Assembly: GCA_910586375.1 (NCBI GenBank) | Contig: CAJUIE010000045.1 | Coordinates: 1 to 11,973, forward strand | Source of the DNA: an uncultured Alistipes sp. | GTDB lineage: Bacteria > Bacteroidota > Bacteroidia > Bacteroidales > Rikenellaceae | Direction of reading: 5' to 3' | DNA length: 11,973 bases | In this document: one piece after another, positions 7,144 through 11,973 of the stretch | Position numbering within the stretch: the stretch's first letter is position 1 | Layout of the letters: each line of letters begins with the position of its first letter | The notes under the pieces: model-generated | Databases searched by the model: none | Told to the model about the DNA's origin: nothing | Seen by the model: the letters and a program-made list of their open reading frames with translations, nothing else | Position numbers and translations under genes: made by a program

Positions 7144-8805
7144 ATGGACTGGCTCCGTTCTCTTGTCATCGAACATTCGGCTTTGCAGGCCGTTGTCGTC
7201 ATATCGCTTATTTCGGTCGTAGGCCTCGGATTGGGGCGTATCCGTTTTTTCGGGGTTTCGCTCGGCACAGCCTTCATCTTCTTTGCCGGTATTCTGGCCG
7301 GACACTTCGGGGTGACACTCGACCCAGCAATGCTCGCCTATGCCGAGAGCTTCGGCCTCATTCTTTTCGTTTATGCGCTCGGATTGCAGGTCGGACCGGG
7401 TTTCTTCAGCTCGATGCGCGCCGATGGATTGCGGCTGCTCGCCCCCTCGGTCGGTCTGGTGCTCCTGGGTACAGCCGCTGCTGTGTTTCTGAGTTATGCC
7501 TGTAGTGTCTCTATGGCGGATATGGCCGGCATTCTTTGCGGTGCTACGACCAATACTCCGGCTCTGGGGGCTGCGCAACAGACCCTTCAGCAACTGGGAC
7601 TTAATGCCAGCGGTGCTGCTCTGGGGTGTGCTCTGACTTATCCCCTGGGGGTTGTGGGTGTTATTCTGGCGCTGGTTTTCGTGCGTAAGCTCTTCGTGCG
7701 GCCGTGCGATTTTCCGGGGCCTGACAGCGAACACCGCAAAAACGTTTTTATTGCCAGTTATCGCCTGACCAACCCCGCCGTCTTTGGCCGCAGTGTCCAC
7801 GATATTGCCGTTGAGAGCCACCACCGCTTCGTTATTTCGCGGCTTTGGCGCGACGGGAGGGTCTCGATTCCGACGTCGGATAAGACCCTTCGTCAGGATG
7901 ACGTAATCCTGGCTGTTACAGCTCCCGAGGAGGCCGAGGCTCTGCGGTCGATCTTCGGCGAGCAGGAGCAAAAAGACTGGAACCGGGAGAATATCGACTG
8001 GAATGCCATCGACAGCCAGCTTGTTTCGCAGCGTATTGTCATCACGCGGACTGAAATCAACGGTCGTAAGCTCTCGTCGCTGCGTCTGAGAAATCACTAC
8101 GGCATCAACATCAGCCGCGTTTACCGTTCAGGCGTGCAGCTGTTGGCCACTCCTGACCTGCGGTTGCAACTGGGCGACCGGCTCACCGTTGTGGGCGAGG
8201 CCGAAGCCATCCGCAATGTTGAAAAAATCCTGGGTAATGCCGTCAAGAGCCTTAATGAACCCAACCTTGCGGCAGTCTTTATCGGTTTGATTCTAGGCCT
8301 TACGCTGGGGAGTGTGCCCTTCGCGATTCCGGGGGTGTCGATTCCCGTGAAATTGGGATTGGCGGGCGGTCCTATCGTTGTAGGCATTTTGATCGGCACC
8401 TTCGGACCGCGTTTTCACATGATTACTTATACTACCCGGAGTGCGAATCTTATGCTCCGGGCTATGGGGCTTTCGATGTACCTTGCTTGCCTGGGACTCG
8501 ATGCTGGTGGGCGCTTCTTCGAAACCGTCATGCGGCCCGAAGGGGTCCTGTGGTTAGGCCTTGGGGCAGCTCTGACCTTTGTGCCGACGGTTCTTGCAGC
8601 CCTCTTCGCGCTGCGCACCCTGAGGCTCGACTTCGGTTCTGTGGCGGGTCTGCTGTGTGGGAGTATGGCGAACCCGATGGCTCTGGGTTATGCCAACGAC
8701 ACCATCGAGGGGGACAACCCGTCAGTCTCATACGCTACGGTTTACCCCGTCTGCATGTTCCTGCGTGTGGTGATTATCCAGGTCGTTCTGATGCTCTGTT
8801 ACTGA
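7144..8805 (+). CDS. YidE/YbjL/AspT-type transporter with two RCK_C (TrkA_C) domains
   Basis: This 553-residue inner-membrane protein belongs to the aspartate:alanine exchanger-like family, in which two homologous membrane halves flank a cytoplasmic pair of RCK_C domains. The N-half (about 10-182) has five or six hydrophobic segments and the motif GLILFVYALGLQVGPGFF (71-88). The soluble middle (about 200-367) contains two RCK_C-like units, near 205-270 and 293-365, each ending in the R-x-x-D-x-I/L-x-V-x-G/A pattern (RQDDVILAVTA; QLGDRLTVVGE). The C-half (about 372-553) repeats the fold. GATTNTPALGAAQ (133-145) and GSMANPMALGYAND (506-519) are equivalent motifs in the two halves. E. coli YidE and YbjL substrates are not firmly known and AspT exchanges aspartate for alanine, so I do not assign one. 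ATG 7144 follows a clear promoter. Its last 78 bases overlap the 3' end of the opposing channel gene. Confidence 0.88.
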   Translation: MDWLRSLVIEHSALQAVVVISLISVVGLGLGRIRFFGVSLGTAFIFFAGILAGHFGVTLDPAMLAYAESFGLILFVYALGLQVGPGFFSSMRADGLRLLAPSVGLVLLGTAAAVFLSYACSVSMADMAGILCGATTNTPALGAAQQTLQQLGLNASGAALGCALTYPLGVVGVILALVFVRKLFVRPCDFPGPDSEHRKNVFIASYRLTNPAVFGRSVHDIAVESHHRFVISRLWRDGRVSIPTSDKTLRQDDVILAVTAPEEAEALRSIFGEQEQKDWNRENIDWNAIDSQLVSQRIVITRTEINGRKLSSLRLRNHYGINISRVYRSGVQLLATPDLRLQLGDRLTVVGEAEAIRNVEKILGNAVKSLNEPNLAAVFIGLILGLTLGSVPFAIPGVSIPVKLGLAGGPIVVGILIGTFGPRFHMITYTTRSANLMLRAMGLSMYLACLGLDAGGRFFETVMRPEGVLWLGLGAALTFVPTVLAALFALRTLRLDFGSVAGLLCGSMANPMALGYANDTIEGDNPSVSYATVYPVCMFLRVVIIQVVLMLCY

Positions 8806-10092
8806 ATGTTCTGCATTACCGGGCCGGCTTCCGACACGTCCCATCATTGCCACGTCGCGGCCTGAGGGGTTTTGGAAGACCCGCAGGTCGAATTCCGGGA
8901 TTGCGGCCAGTACATGATCGAAAACGTCGGCCTGAATAGCCTCGTATTCCGTCCAGACAACCGTATTCGTAAAGAAATAGAGCTGCATCGGCAGACCCGT
9001 TTCGGTCGGTTGCAGCTGCCGCACCATCAGGGTCATCGACGCATTAACTGGCACCTCCTGTTGCAGGTAACGTACCAGATAGGCCCGGAAGATTCCCAGA
9101 TTGGTCTGATGCTGGCCATTGATCCTGCGCTCGTCGGTGTTGATGCCGTGTGCCTGGTTGTAAGCCTGGGCTTGCTGCTCGGTGGTCTCCACATAGTCGC
9201 GGATGAGGTCTATTTCCCGATAACGGGCCAACATTTCGGGTGTGCAGAAGCGTACGGTGGTCATATCGATCGATACTGAGCGCATCACGCGTCGGCCTCC
9301 CGATTGCTGCATGGCGCGCCAGTTCTGAAACGACTCGCTCACCAGTACATAGGGCGGCAGCGTGACAATCGTATTGTCCCAGTTGCGGATTTTTACCGTA
9401 TTGAGCGACACCTCCTCGACCGTACCGTCGGCGCCGTATTTGGATACGGCAATCCAGTCGCCTACCCGCACCATATCGTTGGCCGAGAGCTGGATGCCCG
9501 AGACGAAGCCGAGGATGCTGTCGCGGAAAATCAGCAGCACAATAGCCGCCGAAGCACCGAGGCCCGTCAGGAAGATCGTCGGTGACTTGCCGATCAACAC
9601 CGAGACGGCCAGCACCCCGCAGATCAACGCTGCGATGCCCTGCCCCGTTTGCCGCAACCCCTTGATGGGTTTGTTCTGCCAGGCAGGATGTTGTGCCACG
9701 ATGCGGAAGGAGGCGTAGAGCAGCGCATTGACCAACCGGAAAATGGTGAAGATAAGCAGTGCCTGCATCAGGCGCAGCACGACGGTTCGTGCTGTGGTGT
9801 GTACGTCGAAGATTACGGGCAGAATGATCGCCAGCAAAATGGCGCTTATCACGTGGCACGACCAGCGCAGCACTGCCGGACTGAAGAGTTCATCGTCCCA
9901 CGCTGCACGAGTGCGCCGCACGATCTCCCGCACCCCCTTCTCTGCCACGAAACGGCAGACGAAATCGAATATTCCGACCACCAGCAGCACCAGTGCCAGT
10001 GCTACCCACCGATCCCAGGCGTCGTGTTGTGCCGAAGCGATCCCCAGCCACCCGAGCAGGGCATCCGTTCCTCTCTTCAGAAGCGTCTGCAT
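8728..10092 (-). CDS. MscS-family mechanosensitive ion channel (YbdG/MscM-like)
   Basis: This 454-residue channel would open under membrane tension to release solutes during osmotic downshock. There are five hydrophobic segments, at about 28-49, 79-96, 103-127, 151-168 and 171-200. The last, with GLGASAAIVLLIFRDSILGFVSG, is the pore-lining helix, followed directly by the beta domain of MscS proteins (VRVGDWI..., then GTVEEVSLNTVKIRNWDNTIVTLPP at 223-247). The overall shape (five helices, extra insert of about 50 residues after 275, long C-terminal domain) fits the YbdG/MscM group better than the small MscS. ATG 10092 is the only reasonable start, since an in-frame stop lies about 65 bases upstream. 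The C-terminus is odd: after FDLRVFQNPSGRDVA the frame runs on for some 40 polar residues, the last 26 encoded antisense to the transporter gene. Confidence 0.9.
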   Translation of the reverse strand: MQTLLKRGTDALLGWLGIASAQHDAWDRWVALALVLLVVGIFDFVCRFVAEKGVREIVRRTRAAWDDELFSPAVLRWSCHVISAILLAIILPVIFDVHTTARTVVLRLMQALLIFTIFRLVNALLYASFRIVAQHPAWQNKPIKGLRQTGQGIAALICGVLAVSVLIGKSPTIFLTGLGASAAIVLLIFRDSILGFVSGIQLSANDMVRVGDWIAVSKYGADGTVEEVSLNTVKIRNWDNTIVTLPPYVLVSESFQNWRAMQQSGGRRVMRSVSIDMTTVRFCTPEMLARYREIDLIRDYVETTEQQAQAYNQAHGINTDERRINGQHQTNLGIFRAYLVRYLQQEVPVNASMTLMVRQLQPTETGLPMQLYFFTNTVVWTEYEAIQADVFDHVLAAIPEFDLRVFQNPSGRDVAMMGRVGSRPGNAEHSVTEHQNDLDNHHTQEHADGVNRSV

Positions 10093-10141
10093 ATCTTGCT
10101 CCGGGCTGCAATTTCCGCGCCGGGCGGCACTTGCTTGTAGC

Positions 10142-10327
10142 GATTTTCCCGCTTCGGGTTACTGCCACGGCGGTTCCGGCGGATTGTTCTATGTGGGCAC
10201 GGGTGGTTACTTCTGGAGCAGTGCGCCTAACTCGGCTACAAGTATAGCCGGATCAACTTTATACTTCGACAGTTCCACTGCGGGAACCGAGTACAACGTT
10301 TACCGTACGTACGGTTTCCCCGTTCGC
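10142..10327 (+). pseudogene. Relic of a FISUMP / C-type-lectin-like domain C-terminus
   Basis: This part of the gap between the channel gene and sdhB is not random. In one + frame it reads DFPASGYCHGGSGGLFYVGT, then GGYFWSSAPNSAT, a variable stretch with LYFDSS, and finally YRTYGFPVRW. Bacteroidales surface proteins with a Fibrobacter succinogenes major paralogous (FISUMP) or DUF1566-like domain end in the same order: FPA-GY, GYYWSS, LYF-S, R-YGFSVRC. The match is to my memory of the family and was not searched. There is no start codon, the N-terminal part is absent, the usual final Cys is Trp (10328), and the frame runs on without a stop into the sdhB end. I read it as the decayed tail of a lost gene or of a cassette that inserted here. 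It cannot be a working protein as it stands. Confidence 0.6.
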
Positions 10328-10343
10328 TGGGGGCGAAAAATAT

Positions 10344-10359
10344 TATTTGGGCCCGAATA
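10344..10359. repeat. Imperfect palindrome after the domain relic
   Basis: TATTTGGGCCCGAATA is symmetrical except for one T/G position, and it sits in a short AT-rich patch (10336-10363) that contrasts with the GC-rich surroundings. It lies 17 bases past the end of the domain relic. Its role is unknown; it may be a protein-binding site or a leftover of an insertion boundary. Confidence 0.35.
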
Positions 10360-10425
10360 TTCGTTACAGCGACCGATTGGCAGCTTTCGGCCCGCAGGTC
10401 AGAATAAACCCTGTTTCGTGTCGAT

Positions 10426-10460
10426 AAAAAACTCCTGCAACCCGAAGGTGCAGGAGTTTT
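10426..10460 (-). terminator. Intrinsic terminator of the sdh operon
   Basis: A 12-base perfect stem, AAAACTCCTGCA (10428-10439) with TGCAGGAGTTTT (10449-10460), closes a 9-base loop. Read on the minus strand it begins 23 bases after the sdhB stop and ends in a run of six T (10431-10426), so it should stop transcription coming from sdhA-sdhB. On the plus strand it ends in only four T, so action in that direction would be weaker. Confidence 0.88.
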
Positions 10461-10482
10461 CGATACGGAGTGTTCCGGGATC

Positions 10483-11226
10483 TTAGTCTTCGAACTTTGC
10501 CGCGAGGAACTCGCGGTTCAGACGCGCGATGTGGGCGATTGAAATCGACTTGGGGCACTCGGCCTGGCAGGCTCCGGTGTTGGTGCAGTTGCCGAATCCC
10601 AGTTCGTCCATCTTGGCGACCATTGCCTTGGCACGACGGGCTCCCTCCACGCGGCCCTGGGGCAGCTTAGCCAGCGACGAGACGCGGGCCGCCACGAAGA
10701 GCATGGCCGAACCGTTCTTGCAGGTCGCTGCGCAGGCGCCGCAGCCGATGCAGGCCGCGGCATCCATCGATTCGTCAGCATCGGCCTTGGCGATGGGAAT
10801 GGCGTTGGCGTCGGGCACCGAGTTCGTGCGTACGGAGACGAAGCCTCCGGCTTGAAGAATCTGGTCGTAGGCCGAGCGGTTCACCACCAGGTCCTTGATG
10901 ACGGGGAACGCCGCCGAGCGCCACGGCTCGATGGTGATCGTTGCGCCGTCCTTGAACTTGCGCATGTAAATCTGGCACGTCGTCGCCGCCTGGCTCGGGC
11001 CGTGGGCCTGTCCGTCGATGTGCAGCGAGCACATGCCGCAGATGCCTTCGCGGCAGTCGTGGTCGAAGGCCACAGGTTCCTTGCCCTCGTGGATGAGGTT
11101 GTTGTTCAGGATGTCGAGCATTTCGAGGAACGACGTGTCGGCCGAGATGTCGCTGACTTTGTAATACTCGAATGCTCCTTTTGACTTGGCGTCCTTCTGA
11201 CGCCATATTTTCAAAGTGAAATTCAT
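10483..11226 (-). CDS. sdhB: Succinate dehydrogenase/fumarate reductase iron-sulfur subunit
   Basis: This 247-residue subunit carries electrons between the flavoprotein and the membrane quinone site of complex II. In Bacteroidetes the enzyme often works as a fumarate reductase, making succinate under anaerobic conditions. The N-terminal plant-ferredoxin-type domain binds a [2Fe-2S] cluster through Cys58, Cys63, Cys66 and Cys84 (DCREGICGMC...TTC). The C-terminal domain has CIGCGACAATC and CTNTGACQAECP. By family comparison Cys159, 162, 165 and 224 hold the [4Fe-4S] cluster, and Cys169, 214 and 220 the [3Fe-4S] cluster; Thr217 in place of a fourth Cys agrees with a three-iron cluster. ATG 11226 starts the family-typical MNFTLKIWRQ. 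The gene follows sdhA after 38 bases and ends 23 bases before a strong terminator, so it is last in its operon. The anchor subunit sdhC should lie upstream of sdhA, outside the window. Confidence 0.97.
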   Translation of the reverse strand: MNFTLKIWRQKDAKSKGAFEYYKVSDISADTSFLEMLDILNNNLIHEGKEPVAFDHDCREGICGMCSLHIDGQAHGPSQAATTCQIYMRKFKDGATITIEPWRSAAFPVIKDLVVNRSAYDQILQAGGFVSVRTNSVPDANAIPIAKADADESMDAAACIGCGACAATCKNGSAMLFVAARVSSLAKLPQGRVEGARRAKAMVAKMDELGFGNCTNTGACQAECPKSISIAHIARLNREFLAAKFED

Positions 11227-11264
11227 GATTTCGAATTGTCTTTAAAGTTGTACGTCAGTCGGTC

Positions 11265-11973
11265 TTAGTCCTTGTAGTTGCGCTGGGCCGGGTGCACAAA
11301 TTCGAAGTTGAGCGGTTCTTTGGTCAGCTCCGGCGCCTCGTCCATGCCTTTGTATTCCCATACGGCGGCGTAGACGAAGTTTTCATCGTCGCGCTTGGCT
11401 TCGCCCTCCTCGGTCTGGTGTTCCGAGCGGAAGTGCCCGCCGCACGACTCCTCGCGGTTCAGTGCGTCGCGGGCCATCAACTCGCCCAGCTCCAGGAAGT
11501 CAGCCAGACGCAGTGCCTTTTCGAGCTCCACGTTGAAGTCGTTTTCCGAGCCTACGAGTTTTACGTCCTGCCAGAACTCCTTGCGCAGAGCCTGAATCTC
11601 GGCGATGGCTTTTTCGAGCGACTCCTTCGTGCGGGCCATACCGACGTTCTCCCACATGATGTGGCCCAGCTTCTTGTGGATGTCATCCACCGACTGCTTG
11701 CCTTTGATCGAGAAGAGTTTTCGAATTTTTTCTTTTACGGCTTTTTCTGCTTCTTCAAAAGCTGGCGTGTCGGTCTTCACCTTAGGAGCCTGGATCTTGT
11801 GCGAGAGGTAGTCGCCGATGGTGTAGGGCAGCACGAAGTAGCCGTCGGCCAGACCCTGCATCAGGGCCGAAGCACCCAGACGGTTGGCTCCGTGGTCAGA
11901 GAAGTTGGCTTCGCCGATAGCGTAGAGTCCCGGGATGGTGGTCATGAGGTTGTAGTCGACCCAGATGCCGCCC
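11265..11973 (-). CDS. sdhA: Succinate dehydrogenase/fumarate reductase flavoprotein subunit (5' partial)
   Basis: This is the C-terminal 235 residues of the FAD-binding catalytic subunit, which interconverts succinate and fumarate. The gene continues past the window edge. The visible part starts at GGIWVDYNLMTTIPGLYAIGE, the conserved end of the FAD domain, followed by ANRLGASALMQGLADGYF. That stretch holds the Arg of the substrate and flavin region (NRLGASAL). After it comes the helical C-terminal domain with the conserved LELGELMARDALNREESCGGHFR segment, then FVYAAVWEYKG and FVHPAQRNYKD at the end. The ATG at 11945 is internal; the frame is open upstream to 11973. A charged, lysine-rich insert (about residues 65-105) between the FAD and helical domains is common in Bacteroidetes homologues as I remember them. 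sdhB follows after 38 bases, so the two subunits are surely co-transcribed. Confidence 0.96.
   Translation of the reverse strand, partial: GGIWVDYNLMTTIPGLYAIGEANFSDHGANRLGASALMQGLADGYFVLPYTIGDYLSHKIQAPKVKTDTPAFEEAEKAVKEKIRKLFSIKGKQSVDDIHKKLGHIMWENVGMARTKESLEKAIAEIQALRKEFWQDVKLVGSENDFNVELEKALRLADFLELGELMARDALNREESCGGHFRSEHQTEEGEAKRDDENFVYAAVWEYKGMDEAPELTKEPLNFEFVHPAQRNYKD

Larger units (their letters stand above)
10093..10482. other. 390-base gap between the channel gene and sdhB
   Basis: The stretch holds the FISUMP-like relic (10142-10327), an AT-rich palindrome, and the sdh terminator at its right end. Positions 10093-10141 must contain the leader and promoter of the divergently placed channel gene on the minus strand, but I find no TAnnTTTG box there. 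Positions 10364-10425 hold nothing I recognise. Confidence 0.6.

Noticed and set aside
7114..8097. Minus-strand open frame of 327 codons opposite the transporter gene
   Set aside because: Low-complexity, highly charged translation without domains; the opposite strand encodes a clear membrane protein with a promoter.
10239..10246. CAAGTATA on the plus strand (TATACTTG on minus) as -7 box of the channel gene
   Set aside because: One mismatch at a key position and about 150 bases from the start codon, inside the domain relic; likely chance.
9728..10486. Plus-strand open frame of 252 codons that includes the FISUMP-like relic
   Set aside because: Its first two thirds are antisense to the channel gene and look like a shadow frame. 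Only 10142-10327 has domain-like content, so it is not a single real gene.
1..11973. CRISPR arrays, tRNA or rRNA genes, insertion sequences, phage genes
   Set aside because: I looked for regularly spaced repeats, cloverleaf sequences, transposase motifs and terminal inverted repeats and saw none. The only repeat of note is the two-copy unit before coaD.

Overview
The window looks like an ordinary chromosomal segment from a fairly GC-rich member of the Bacteroidales. A Rikenellaceae/Alistipes-like genome is my best guess, but that is inference. The clues are two promoters of the Bacteroidetes type (a -7 box of the form TAnnTTTG), A-rich rather than Shine-Dalgarno leaders, a TlpA-like lipoprotein with a DUF4369-type N-terminal domain, a Bacteroidales-style LpxD and CoaD, a Bacteroidetes-type succinate dehydrogenase/fumarate reductase, and the relic of a FISUMP-type domain of the kind common in Bacteroidales surface proteins.

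Layout. Positions 1-3645 (+) hold the end of a tripartite exporter operon: a MacB/FtsX-type ABC permease (5' end outside the window), a MacA/HlyD-type periplasmic adaptor and a TolC-type outer membrane channel. Positions 3646-3789 are a gene-free gap with two diverged direct copies of a ~50-base unit. Each copy contains a hairpin, and the second ends in a well-formed promoter that places transcription start at or next to the coaD start codon. Positions 3790-6996 (+) are a tight cluster: coaD (coenzyme A synthesis), lpxD (lipid A synthesis), a thiol-disulfide oxidoreductase lipoprotein and ruvC (Holliday junction resolvase). Positions 7144-8805 (+) are a YidE/AspT-type transporter with its own promoter.

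The strand then switches. A MscS-type mechanosensitive channel (8728-10092, -) converges on the transporter and overlaps it by 78 bases. A 390-base gene-free stretch (10093-10482) holds a decayed fragment of a FISUMP/C-type-lectin-like domain and a strong intrinsic terminator. Positions 10483-11973 (-) carry sdhB and the 3' part of sdhA, ending at that terminator.

Most of the window is housekeeping and envelope biology. The exporter genes form one machine, sdhA and sdhB another, and the coaD-ruvC genes are probably co-transcribed but not functionally related. No complete new system is visible. The least-explained parts are the repeat-borne promoter before coaD, the orphan domain relic at 10142-10327 (which resembles a diversity-generating-retroelement target tail), and the antisense overlap of the transporter and channel genes.
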